This document shows, piece by piece, positions 53,683 to 62,280 of a stretch of DNA of 64,000 nt; positions within the stretch are counted from its first letter, which is position 1, and each line of letters opens with the position of its first letter. A model generated the notes under the pieces. It was not told the DNA's origin and searched no databases. It worked only from the letters and a program-made list of their open reading frames with translations. The stretch is from contig DATJAO010000045.1 of assembly GCA_035516175.1 (NCBI GenBank), forward strand, positions 40,469 to 104,468, read 5' to 3'. A program made the translations under genes and the position numbers. This DNA comes from DASPSR01 sp035516175. Its GTDB lineage: Bacteria > Nitrospirota > UBA9217.

Positions 53683-54427
53683 GCGGGCATTCAGGGTGTG
53701 GCAGCGCCATTGGACGGTATACACCAAACTCTATAAAACGAGCTTTGCCCTCAACTTCGCGGAGCCAGCCCTTTACCTGGTCGCCATGGGCCTTGGACTC
53801 GGTGCGTTCGTAAAGGAAATTCACGGTCAGCCGTACATAAAATTCATTGCGCCCGGCATCATCGCCTCTTCGTCCATGTTCGCGGCGGTGTACGAATGCA
53901 CTTACGGCACGTACATCAGGATGACGTTCCAAAAGACCTTCGATGCTATCCTTGCAACGCCGGTCAGCCTCGACGACCTCATAGCCGGAGAACTGATCTG
54001 GGGTGCAACCAAAAGCTTGATATTCGGCATCACGATCACTATTGTCATCGCCCTGTTCGGCCTCGTGGACTCTTCCCTCATCGTGTTCGCTATCCCTCTT
54101 ACATTCCTGTGCGGGTTGATTTTCGCCGAGATTTCCATCATCTTTGTCGCAATCGTGCCGGGAATAGATTCGTTCAGCTATTTTTATACCCTCTTCATGA
54201 CACCGCTGTTCCTTTTCTCGGGTATCTTTTTTCCGCTCGATACCATGCCGCACGTTGTCACCAGCATCGCCGTATTCACGCCGCTCTACCATCTGGTGAA
54301 CATCTGCAGGGCATTTTCGGCCGGAACGTTCTCCGGTGCCGTCTGGAGCATGGTCTGGATCATCGCGGCAGTCAGTCTTCTCGCTCCGTTCCCGTTTAGG
54401 CTTATGAGAAAGAGAATCATTCCTTGA
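53672..54427 (+). CDS. ABC-2 type permease
   Basis: About 251 residues with six membrane segments (for example YLVAMGLGLGAFV, LIFGITITIVIALFGLV, FLCGLIFAEISIIFVAIV). A conserved NodJ-like FSGIFFPLDTMP stands near residue 190. I chose TTG 53672 because GGAGG lies 5 bases upstream; upstream in-frame codons belong to the ATPase gene's 3' end. The pair forms a two-gene exporter. Confidence 0.88.
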   Translation: MQIKRAFRVWQRHWTVYTKLYKTSFALNFAEPALYLVAMGLGLGAFVKEIHGQPYIKFIAPGIIASSSMFAAVYECTYGTYIRMTFQKTFDAILATPVSLDDLIAGELIWGATKSLIFGITITIVIALFGLVDSSLIVFAIPLTFLCGLIFAEISIIFVAIVPGIDSFSYFYTLFMTPLFLFSGIFFPLDTMPHVVTSIAVFTPLYHLVNICRAFSAGTFSGAVWSMVWIIAAVSLLAPFPFRLMRKRIIP

Positions 54428-54718
54428 TGCAGTCTCTTCCCTCGTTGGAGAATCTTCCCAGGATTGATGGTCTCCTATTGTTTTGATTATTTTGCAGAAA
54501 TTCATGCCGACGAGTGACCTTATTAATGCCGCGCAGCGGCTTTGTTATCGTTTCATGCCCCATGCGACACCTATAAAATCCTCTGAAAAAGGTGCATTTT
54601 TTATGTTATACTTAAGAAGTATATAATATCGGAACAAAAATTGCAAACAGAACATCATCCGATGTGTTCCTGTCAATACATCTGAGCAAACCCCTGTATT
54701 TTATAGGACCAATAACGA
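54428..54718. other. Intergenic region with palindrome and -10 box
   Basis: No gene. It contains a 17-bp palindrome TATACTT-AAG-AAGTATA (54607-54623) overlapping a TATAAT (54622-54627) about 90 bases before the next ATG. Confidence 0.5.
54607..54627 (+). promoter_or_regulatory. Putative operator overlapping a -10 box
   Basis: The palindrome TATACTTAAGAAGTATA is 17 bp with perfect 7-bp arms and ends inside the TATAAT. A weak -35 stands 17 bases upstream. A repressor or activator could act here. Confidence 0.4.
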
Positions 54719-57700
54719 ATGACTCAAAGTAGATCAAGGGAAACAGACAAACCGCATGACCGTACGGCAGAGAACCGTCCCGCAAATCAGGTGGCGTCCT
54801 TTACCGCAAATCGCATGCCGCATGGATACATTATCTGGGACAGCTCATTCCGCGTTCAGGGGTGGAACGCCGCGGCAGAGATGATCTTCGGATGGTCGGC
54901 TGAGGAGGCACGAGGAAAACATGCCAATGATCTGATCGTGCCTCCGGATGCCCATCAGATGTGGGAACAGCTTATGCGGGATGATGAGTCGGTAACCTCG
55001 GTAAACCATAACGTCGGCAAAAACGGAAATCAGATCCTATGCGAGTGGTGCAACACGCCGCTCCGTGATGCGGCAGGGAAGGTCGTCGGCGTCCTCTCCA
55101 TGGTCCATAATGTCACAGGCCGCAAGCCGATAGAGGCTGAGCTGAGCGAGAGCAAGAAGTTTCTCCAGACGGTAATCGAGGCGCAGCCGGAATGTATTAA
55201 ACTCATCGATGCAAACGGCGCCTTGATCATGATGAACCGCTCTGGACTTTCCATGATCCAGGCGGATTCGCTCGATCAGGTGAAAGGCAGATCTATATAT
55301 CCCCTTGTTCTACCGGAATACCGCGACGCGTTCAGAACGATTACCAAGGAAGTCTTCGAGGGTAAGTCGGGGATTCTCACCTTTGAGATGATGGGCATCA
55401 AGGGACGACGTCTCTGGCTGGAGACTCATGCTGTCCCGCTGCGGAATGTTAAGGAAGAAATAATCGCTTTGCTCGGGATCACCCGCAATGTAACCGAGCG
55501 CAAACAGGCGGAAGAGGAGATCCTCGAACAGAGGATGTATGCTGAGAATCTCGTGGCAAATTCTTCCGTGGCCACTTTTGTGTTGAATGCTCAGCACAAA
55601 GTCGTGCTCTGGAACCGGGCCTGTGAAGCGCTTACCGGCATTCCCGCCATGGATGTCGTGGGAATCGACAACCACTGGAAAGCGTTTTACGGTCAGAAAA
55701 GACCCACCCTTGCGGATATCATAATTGATGGTGCATTTGAGCAGCTCCCTTCCTTATACGGGTCCTTTACGAGATCTGTCTTCGTCCCGAACGGATTACG
55801 TGCGGAAGGCTGGCATCCGAACTTAAACGGAAAAGACCGGTATATTATTTTTAATGCGGCCCCTGTCTACGACAGCAGAGGCGAGTTGGCCGTTGTCGTC
55901 GAGACGTTACATGATGTCACCGAACGGAAGCGGACGGAGGAGATGCTCAGGAAACAACTGGATTTCACTGCGGCGGTTCTGGAGACCGTCGGTTCGATGG
56001 TTCTGGTTCTCGACCGTCAGGGAAAGATCGTTCAGTTCAATCGGGCCTGTGAGGAGGTCTCTGGATACACCTTTGAAGAGGTTCAGGGCAAATATGTCTG
56101 GGACTTCCTCTTGCCCCAGGAGCAGGTCGAAGCGGTCAGGGGAATATTTAAGAATCTTGTCCCGGGGATGTTCCCAAACAAATACGAGAACCACTGGGTG
56201 GCCAAAGACGGCAGCCGGAAGCTCATCGCGTGGTCGAGCACTGCACTGCTCTCTTCGAACGGGTCGGTTGATTTCGTAATTCCTACAGGCATAGACATCA
56301 CCGAGCGCAAGCGAACAAGCGATGCGCTGCTTCAGGAGAAGCGCTTTTCTGATGCAATCATCGATAGCCTGCCCGGCACATTCTACATCTGCGATGCAGA
56401 CGGCAGACTGATCCGATGGAACGACAACGGGAAAGCACTGACCGGCTATTCCATAGAAGAGCTGATGCATATGAACATGCTCGACCTCTTCCGTGAAGAC
56501 CGGGATGTCGTTGCCAAGGCCATGCAGGAAGTATATGATGCGGGCAGGGCCACGGTGGAAGCGAGGCTGGTGACAAAGAGCGGGGAAGCTATACCGTTCT
56601 TTTTATCGGGATTGAGGGTGAGTATGGATCACAAGCAGTATCTTGTAGGGGTGGGTTTGGACATCTCGGAACGTAAACAACTGGAGGATCAACTCAGGCA
56701 GGCACAAAAGACGGAATCCATAGGGACGCTCGATAGAGGTATTATTTGCGAGTTTAATGATATCCTCACCGCTATCGTCGACTATGGAAACCTGCTGAAC
56801 ATGAAGACGCCGATTGGTGACCCCTTGAGGCATTACGCCGATCAAACCCTCTCCCCTGCAAACAGCGCCGCGCAACTCACGCAGGGTTTGCATGCAGACA
56901 GCAGGAATCAGGTCATGAATCCCAAGCCGGTGAACCTTAACGACATAGTAAGAAAGCTGGGACCATTCCTCACGCGACTGATCGGTGAGGAGGTTGAGCT
57001 TGTGATGGCGCTGACCGACAAGGATGTCACGGTCAAGGCTGATCCCGGGCTGATAGAGCAGGTCCTGATGAACCTCGCGACCAGCGCACGTGCTGCAATG
57101 CCGAATGGCGGTACCCTGCACATACATAGCGAGAGCATCGATTTGGACGCTGAGTTTGCCATGACCCATCCTTGTGGCAAGCCAGGGAAATATGCCATGG
57201 TTGCCATAGCGGACTCGGGAGCCGGCATGGATGAAAAGACCAGACAAAGGACATTTGATCCCTCCTTAACGACCGAGAAGGCTGGAAGGGGGTTGGGACT
57301 TGCAATGGCGTGCGACGTAGTTAAACAGCACAAAGGCACCATCGACGTTATGAGCGAGGTCGACAAGGGCACCACAGTCGCTATCTATCTGCCCGCCATC
57401 CAGGCTGACCTTACTGAAGACAAATCGGCCCATGTTATATCAGACAAAGAGGGTAGGAAAACCATTCTTGTGGCGGAAGATGATGAGGCCATCAGGCGGC
57501 TGGCTAAAGATATGCTGGAGGAATTCGGATATACGGTCATTCTGGCAGAGGACGGGGAGGATGCCCTGAATAAATTCGGGGAGAACAGGGACAAGATCCG
57601 CCTACTCCTTCTAGACGTGATAATGCCGAAGAAGAACGGTAAAGAGACATATGAAGAAATAAAAAGAATGAATCCTGATATCAAAGCTATATTCCTCAAC

Positions 57701-57820
57701 GGACATTCGGCAGACCTTATTGACAAGAAAGGAATCTTTGAGGAGGGGGCCAGCGTCATCATAAAACCTTTCGCCGTTGCTGCCCTGCTCGATAAGGTCA
57801 GACTGGTGCTAGGCAGCTGA
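54719..57820 (+). CDS. Degenerate multi-PAS hybrid histidine kinase with receiver domain
   Basis: A 1033-residue cytoplasmic protein. Five PAS/PAC units span about residues 30-660, each ending in a T/ERK linker. The HisKA-like segment reads GTLDRGIICEFNDILTAI where the family has G-IAHDFNNILTAI; the phosphoacceptor His is Cys677 and the adjacent Asp is Glu. The ATPase domain is altered in the N-box (NLATSARAAMP for NLxxNARDAMP) but keeps DSGAGMD and GLGLAM. The receiver (about 915-1033) keeps EDDE and the phospho-Asp D966 in LLLLDVIMPKKNG, plus the IIKP Lys. It therefore probably cannot autophosphorylate normally but could still be phosphorylated on the receiver. Confidence 0.9.
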   Translation: MTQSRSRETDKPHDRTAENRPANQVASFTANRMPHGYIIWDSSFRVQGWNAAAEMIFGWSAEEARGKHANDLIVPPDAHQMWEQLMRDDESVTSVNHNVGKNGNQILCEWCNTPLRDAAGKVVGVLSMVHNVTGRKPIEAELSESKKFLQTVIEAQPECIKLIDANGALIMMNRSGLSMIQADSLDQVKGRSIYPLVLPEYRDAFRTITKEVFEGKSGILTFEMMGIKGRRLWLETHAVPLRNVKEEIIALLGITRNVTERKQAEEEILEQRMYAENLVANSSVATFVLNAQHKVVLWNRACEALTGIPAMDVVGIDNHWKAFYGQKRPTLADIIIDGAFEQLPSLYGSFTRSVFVPNGLRAEGWHPNLNGKDRYIIFNAAPVYDSRGELAVVVETLHDVTERKRTEEMLRKQLDFTAAVLETVGSMVLVLDRQGKIVQFNRACEEVSGYTFEEVQGKYVWDFLLPQEQVEAVRGIFKNLVPGMFPNKYENHWVAKDGSRKLIAWSSTALLSSNGSVDFVIPTGIDITERKRTSDALLQEKRFSDAIIDSLPGTFYICDADGRLIRWNDNGKALTGYSIEELMHMNMLDLFREDRDVVAKAMQEVYDAGRATVEARLVTKSGEAIPFFLSGLRVSMDHKQYLVGVGLDISERKQLEDQLRQAQKTESIGTLDRGIICEFNDILTAIVDYGNLLNMKTPIGDPLRHYADQTLSPANSAAQLTQGLHADSRNQVMNPKPVNLNDIVRKLGPFLTRLIGEEVELVMALTDKDVTVKADPGLIEQVLMNLATSARAAMPNGGTLHIHSESIDLDAEFAMTHPCGKPGKYAMVAIADSGAGMDEKTRQRTFDPSLTTEKAGRGLGLAMACDVVKQHKGTIDVMSEVDKGTTVAIYLPAIQADLTEDKSAHVISDKEGRKTILVAEDDEAIRRLAKDMLEEFGYTVILAEDGEDALNKFGENRDKIRLLLLDVIMPKKNGKETYEEIKRMNPDIKAIFLNGHSADLIDKKGIFEEGASVIIKPFAVAALLDKVRLVLGS

Positions 57821-58133
57821 TGAAACAATCAAGAGCCGAATATCCGTTTGCATTGTCAGGATGTTTTCCACGACCTGGCGTCACTCTCGTTGTAAAGGCT
57901 TGTCAACAGACAATGGCCTTTACCAGGTCAGCCTAACGCCTCTCCCTCAGCTAGCCATCGCAAAAGCATCGGTCTCTTGAGGCAGTCCGCCTCAGCCGCA
58001 AGCCACCCATAACCTTCCTCCTCACCCTGCTTTCTCCGGGGACTTTGCTATAATTACAGCATATCCTGAAATTCTTGCCATTCCGCAAAAGGCAAAACGT
58101 CACTCATCTTCAGTGTCCCCATGAGGATTCATA
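57821..58133. other. Intergenic region with a large hairpin
   Basis: No gene is supported in these 313 bases. Contains the hairpin 57872-57930 and, close to ilvA, a TATAAT near 58040 without a strong -35. Confidence 0.5.
57872..57930. repeat. Long hairpin between the kinase and ilvA
   Basis: GTAAAGGC-TTGTC (57892-57904) pairs with GACAA-tg-GCCTTTAC (57909-57923) around an AACA loop, and outer GACCTG/CAGGTC arms add a second stem. No T-run follows, so it is not a typical terminator. Confidence 0.55.
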
Positions 58134-59321
58134 ATGATCAGTCTGACAAACGTCCAATATGCACGGAAAAACATTGAGCCGTTCATCCATAAGACGCCGC
58201 TGATACACTCAAACTCCTTGAGCATGCTTTCCGGCGCCGAAGTTTATCTGAAGCTTGAAAACCTCCAGAAAACAGGATCTTTCAAGGTACGGGGAGCTTT
58301 TCATAAGCTTACCTCTGTACGCGAGGGCCTGGTCATTGCGGCTTCAATGGGGAATCATGCTCAGGCAGTGGCTTTTGCCGCTCAAAAGCTTGGGAAAAGC
58401 GCGAAGATCGTAATGCCCACCACAGCGCCGCTCGTCAAGCAGGAGGCAACACAGGGGTATGGGGCTGATGTGATCCTCTTCGGAGAAAAGTTCAGTGATG
58501 CCCTCGACCATGCGCTTTCCCATCCGGGCCACGTATTTATACACGCCTTTGATGATGATGAGATCATGTCAGGGCAGGGGACCATCGGGCTGGAGATCCT
58601 CGATGACCTGAAGGATATCGAAGCGTTGTTTGTGCCTGTGGGTGGTGGCGGTCTTATCGCGGGTATAGCGACAGCGGTCAAGTCGATCTCCCCCAAAACC
58701 AAGGTGATCGGTATTCAGACAGAATCAGCTCCCTCTGCCTTCGTTTCGTTCAACGAAAAAAAAATCACCGAGCAGATCCCGCTTCCGACGATTGCCGACG
58801 GGATCGCTATCGGCAAGGTCGGCGAGAGGACATCCAAAGTTATCAACGCATGCGTAGACGACATGATCCTAGTCCGAGAGGACTCCATTGCGCAAGCCAT
58901 ACTCCTCTTTCTCGAACGGAAAAAACTGGTTGTAGAAGGGGCCGGCGCTGTAACGCTGGCTGCCCTGCTGGAAAACAAGGAGCAGCTCCGAGGAAAGCGA
59001 GTAGTTCTCGTTCTGAGCGGCGGGAATATTGATTTCACAATCGTTGACCGGATCATCCGGAAAGGCCTCGTGAAGAGCGGCAGGGTCGGTATGTTCGAGG
59101 TGATGATCTCCGATCATCCAGGAAGTCTTTGCTCCGTCGCGGGTGTCCTGGCGACACAGAGGGCAAATATTCTAGATGTGGCGCATGACCAGTTCGCAGG
59201 CGATATCCCTGTGGGCAAGGCACGGGTGACCTTTACCGTAGAGATACGGGGAAAGAAGCATCTTGGAGAGATCATAACCACTCTTGTTCAACAGGGATAC
59301 GAAGTTCGCGAAAAAGCATGA
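58134..59321 (+). CDS. ilvA: Threonine ammonia-lyase
   Basis: A 395-residue PLP enzyme of the shorter, single-ACT type. The PLP Lys stands in KTGSFKVRGA (about residues 46-55), SMGNHAQAVA (about 71) follows, and VGGGGLIAG binds the phosphate (about 167). The C-terminal 75 residues form an ACT domain (EVMISDHPGSLCSVAGVLA). It deaminates threonine to 2-oxobutanoate, feeding isoleucine synthesis together with ilvC at the start of the window. Confidence 0.94.
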   Translation: MISLTNVQYARKNIEPFIHKTPLIHSNSLSMLSGAEVYLKLENLQKTGSFKVRGAFHKLTSVREGLVIAASMGNHAQAVAFAAQKLGKSAKIVMPTTAPLVKQEATQGYGADVILFGEKFSDALDHALSHPGHVFIHAFDDDEIMSGQGTIGLEILDDLKDIEALFVPVGGGGLIAGIATAVKSISPKTKVIGIQTESAPSAFVSFNEKKITEQIPLPTIADGIAIGKVGERTSKVINACVDDMILVREDSIAQAILLFLERKKLVVEGAGAVTLAALLENKEQLRGKRVVLVLSGGNIDFTIVDRIIRKGLVKSGRVGMFEVMISDHPGSLCSVAGVLATQRANILDVAHDQFAGDIPVGKARVTFTVEIRGKKHLGEIITTLVQQGYEVREKA

Positions 59322-59550
59322 GGCATGTTGACCTTGTACTGCTCCTGGGACTCAGCCGTTTAAAATTGATAGGGCAATGTATATTGTCGGTGCCCGCTAG
59401 AGTTCATGCAATAAGACTTCACCGGTCGGCTCCAGTGGGTTCTCGGGATTGGAAAAATAAAAAACTACGTGAGACCGCATGGAAGGATATGTCCATGGTA
59501 TAACAACGGGTCCACGACAGCATCAATGCGGCTATAAAAAGGAGGCCAAT

Positions 59551-59997
59551 ATGTTCAAAGACTTCAAAGAATTCATCATGCGTGGCAACGTGGTTGATCT
59601 TGCGGTTGCGGTTATCATCGGTGCGGCGTTCGGTAGGATTATTTCTTCGCTGGTGAATGATGTCATCATGCCCCCTATCGGGCTTATCCTGGGCAATGTG
59701 GATTTCAGCAATCTGTTCGTCAATTTGTCCGGCACGACCTACAAATCACTGGCTGAAGCAAAGGCCGCTGGTGCGGCTACAGTCAATTATGGAGTGTTCC
59801 TAAATGCCGTCGTGGACTTCATCATCGTGGCCTTCGTAATATTCCTGCTGGTGCGGGCAGTCAACCGCATGAAACGTCTGCAGGCTGCGCCGGCACCTGC
59901 TGTGCCGACAACAAAGGACTGCACCTATTGTTTTTCTAGCATACCGATCAAAGCTACACGTTGCCCTCATTGTACGTCTGAACTGAAGGCGGCATAA
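59551..59997 (+). CDS. mscL: Large-conductance mechanosensitive channel with zinc-ribbon tail
   Basis: A 148-residue protein. MFKDFKEFIMRGNVVDLAVAV and GAAFGRIISSLVNDVIMPP are the MscL N-terminal helix and first membrane segment; a second segment lies near residues 85-110. The usual helical C-terminal bundle is replaced by a short linker and a zinc-ribbon, CTYCFSSIPIKATRCPHC (about residues 125-142). AAAGGAGG lies 8 bases before ATG 59551; the longer frame upstream is non-coding. It releases solutes under hypo-osmotic shock. Confidence 0.94.
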   Translation: MFKDFKEFIMRGNVVDLAVAVIIGAAFGRIISSLVNDVIMPPIGLILGNVDFSNLFVNLSGTTYKSLAEAKAAGAATVNYGVFLNAVVDFIIVAFVIFLLVRAVNRMKRLQAAPAPAVPTTKDCTYCFSSIPIKATRCPHCTSELKAA

Positions 59998-60071
59998 CAC
60001 GATAGAAGGGATGGAGTTGCAGCGCGCACCACGATGGCCCCGTTCAGAGCTATCACCCATTGCGGCCCAGC

Positions 60072-60941
60072 TTATTTTCTTTCATGCAGCAGCTTGTACA
60101 CTGCCGAGAAATCCTGTTCGCCGAGGCCATTTCGCATCGCAAGTGCATAGATCTCTTTCGTCACGTTAGCTGCGGGCATGGCAACGCCAATCTCGTAGGC
60201 TGCATCGGCCGCGAGTTGCATGTCCTTGTGCATCCACTGGAGTGGGAACTCAGCATCGAATTTACCGTCCTCAATCTTCTGCCTCTTGAAGGCCAGAAAA
60301 GGAGCGACAACGGGGGAACCCAGAAGCGTATTGAACATGGTCTGTTTCGATATGCCGAGGGACTCACCGAGGACAAGAGCCTCTGAAAAGGCAACCATGA
60401 CCTGGGCGAGGATGAGGTTGTTCACCATCTTTAGCGATGTGCCCATGCCGTGTCCACCCACGTGGTAAACCGTTTTGCCCATTGCGTCGAGAAGCGGCTT
60501 TGCTTCATCCACATCTGCTTTTTCTCCTCCCACGAAGAATAAGAGCTGTCCCGACTCGGCCGGTCCTTTGGAGCCACCGACAGGCGCATCGATAAACCTG
60601 ATCTTCCGCTGTTTTGCCTCGTCCGCCATGAGCCGGGAGAAGGATGGGCTTACGGTGCTGCAGTCTATCCAGAGCGAATTACCGGCGAGGTGGTTCAGAA
60701 AGCCATTCTTCCCCAGCAGCGCTGTTTCGGCTACTGCATCGGGTTTGGCGAGCATAGTGAAGATGATCGTTACCTGTTTCGCCACATCCGCCGGCGTCGG
60801 GGCCCAGACGGCGCCGTTCGTGATGAGCGAATCGGCTTTCTGTTTTGTCCTATTATGGACTACGAGCTCATGACCTTTTTTCTGGAGGTTGACAGCCATG
60901 CGGCTTCCCATGATGCCCAGTCCGATAAACCCGATTTTCAT
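60072..60941 (-). CDS. NAD(P)-dependent beta-hydroxyacid dehydrogenase
   Basis: A 289-residue enzyme of the 3-hydroxyisobutyrate dehydrogenase/tartronate-semialdehyde reductase/GLYR family. Motifs: GFIGLGIMGSRMA Rossmann loop (residues 4-16) with HNRTKQ for NADP, DAPVGGSKGPAESG substrate loop (about 120-133) and the catalytic Lys in SLKMVNNLI (about 171). The exact substrate is not readable. ATG 60941 has AAGGAGG 6 bases upstream; the longer frame to 61055 lacks domain content. Confidence 0.92.
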   Translation of the reverse strand: MKIGFIGLGIMGSRMAVNLQKKGHELVVHNRTKQKADSLITNGAVWAPTPADVAKQVTIIFTMLAKPDAVAETALLGKNGFLNHLAGNSLWIDCSTVSPSFSRLMADEAKQRKIRFIDAPVGGSKGPAESGQLLFFVGGEKADVDEAKPLLDAMGKTVYHVGGHGMGTSLKMVNNLILAQVMVAFSEALVLGESLGISKQTMFNTLLGSPVVAPFLAFKRQKIEDGKFDAEFPLQWMHKDMQLAADAAYEIGVAMPAANVTKEIYALAMRNGLGEQDFSAVYKLLHERK

Positions 60942-61141
60942 AAGTCCTCCTTTTGTAATAATGAAAAAATCCTGAAAAAAAGCACGCTGATGATTATAGA
61001 AGAAGCGGACAAACCTCGATGAAGCATCTGGACAGGGACTAAATCGGATCTGCACGAATTAAACAGGGCATTTGTAAAAGCTTCTGCTTCATCTGCGCAC
61101 GCCTATGTCAAAAAAGGGTTGTTGTTTTTCAGTGCATCCGG

Positions 61142-61333
61142 TTACCGTACCCGCCGTTCTGCGCTGTTATTCTTCGGCGGTTGCTGATGCCGGGGCTGTT
61201 CTCCCTGCTGCGGCATGGGCTTCCTGTTGTTGGCTTTGTGTTCATTCGATCTTTTGGCCGGCAGATTTTCGGGACGCTTCGGTTTGAATACCGAAGCGTC
61301 CCGTTCTCTCACGAGCCTCCGCACGTTCTTCAC
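61142..61333 (-). CDS. Doubtful small basic protein
   Basis: A 63-codon frame starting at GTG 61333, with the sequence KNVRRLVRERDASVFKPKRP followed by a Gln/Pro/Asn-rich tail. It is very basic with no domain. GGAGG stands only 2 bases before the GTG, and the frame is open for a further 28 codons upstream without a good start codon. It contains the perfect inverted repeat 61270-61303, which is unusual in coding DNA. I list it at low confidence. Confidence 0.25.
   Translation of the reverse strand: MKNVRRLVRERDASVFKPKRPENLPAKRSNEHKANNRKPMPQQGEQPRHQQPPKNNSAERRVR
61270..61303. repeat. 13-bp perfect inverted repeat
   Basis: CGGGACGCTTCGG (61270-61282) and CCGAAGCGTCCCG (61291-61303) enclose an 8-base loop, TTTGAATA. 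There is no T-run on either side, so it does not look like a simple terminator. Confidence 0.75.
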
Positions 61334-61573
61334 CGCCTCCGGCCGAATACGCGGGACGATAAGCGGCTCAACAGATGTTTCCCTACTCGCACAAAAAGCC
61401 TCCTCGATATATACTTATCGTTTATTATACATAATTATGCAATTTTAGGTTAATTTTACCTTATACAGATAAAAGATGGCAAAAAAACTCGCCTATGGTC
61501 AGCAGGGTCCGTGAACTCTCCCGTCACCGCCAGCAGGCTTGACATTGCCATCGATATGAGCAACAATTAACTT

Positions 61574-62218
61574 ATGGTGATAAAGAGGCTACAAATACTG
61601 CTTTTGCTCACTTTCACCTTGATGCTTTTCTCCTGCGCTCCAGTTTTGAACCGAGAATACATGCGAGAAGGTTCGAGAGAGGTTTCATTTCAACTCCTTA
61701 GAGAAAAGTCAAACGAGTTCAAGGGGAGGCTTTTCATCCTCGGCGGGGTCATCGTGCAAACAAAATTTACCGCAGCGGGGTCTCAGATCGAGGCCTTGCA
61801 TGTACCGGTGGATGGTTCCGGGTATTTTGAGGAGAAGGGCCGTTCCGAGGGCCGCTTCCTTGCAGTATCGCCTAAGGACGGGACGATGCTGGACCCCGAG
61901 GTGTATAGCAGGGGGAGAAGGGTCACTCTGGCAGGCGAGTTCATCGATCTGCGGAAGGGCTGGATAGAGGAGATGGAATATGTGTACCCCGTCTTCCTGA
62001 TCAAGCAGATCTACCTCTGGCCGATGGAAGAATCGTATTACCCGGCACCGTACTACTATGACCCCTGGTTCTATCCTTACCCCTATTATTACTGGGACCC
62101 GTGGTGGAGTTATCCTTATTATTACCATTATTACCCGGAGCCTCCGGTTTATCGGCGCATACCTCCTCCCAATCAAACGCCGACACCTTCTCCGTCTCCT
62201 CAGCCCCAGCCGCGGTGA
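61574..62218 (+). CDS. slp: Slp-family outer-membrane lipoprotein
   Basis: A 214-residue protein with lipoprotein signal LMLFSC (Cys21). The core (GRLFILGGVIVQTKF, YFEEKGRSEGRFLAVS, RRVTLAGEFIDLRKGWIEEM) matches the Slp family of starvation-inducible outer-membrane lipoproteins. The last 60 residues are an unusual Tyr/Pro/Trp-rich tail (YYPAPYYYDPWFYPYPYYYW), then a Thr/Pro/Ser/Gln end. Followed by chaN 62 bases later. Confidence 0.92.
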   Translation: MVIKRLQILLLLTFTLMLFSCAPVLNREYMREGSREVSFQLLREKSNEFKGRLFILGGVIVQTKFTAAGSQIEALHVPVDGSGYFEEKGRSEGRFLAVSPKDGTMLDPEVYSRGRRVTLAGEFIDLRKGWIEEMEYVYPVFLIKQIYLWPMEESYYPAPYYYDPWFYPYPYYYWDPWWSYPYYYHYYPEPPVYRRIPPPNQTPTPSPSPQPQPR

Positions 62219-62280
62219 GAACCTCAAAGGGAGAGGAACAAGAGCGAAAGTGAGAGATCAGCTCATCAAGGAGGCACATC

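Larger units (their letters stand above)
60942..61573. other. Intergenic region with a perfect hairpin and a doubtful small frame
   Basis: These 632 bases carry the 13-bp perfect inverted repeat 61270-61303 and the doubtful minus-strand frame 61142-61333. No other gene or RNA is recognised. Confidence 0.5.

Noticed and set aside
60060..60386. Plus-strand 108-codon frame opposite the dehydrogenase
   Set aside because: Shadow of the certain minus-strand gene 60072-60941.
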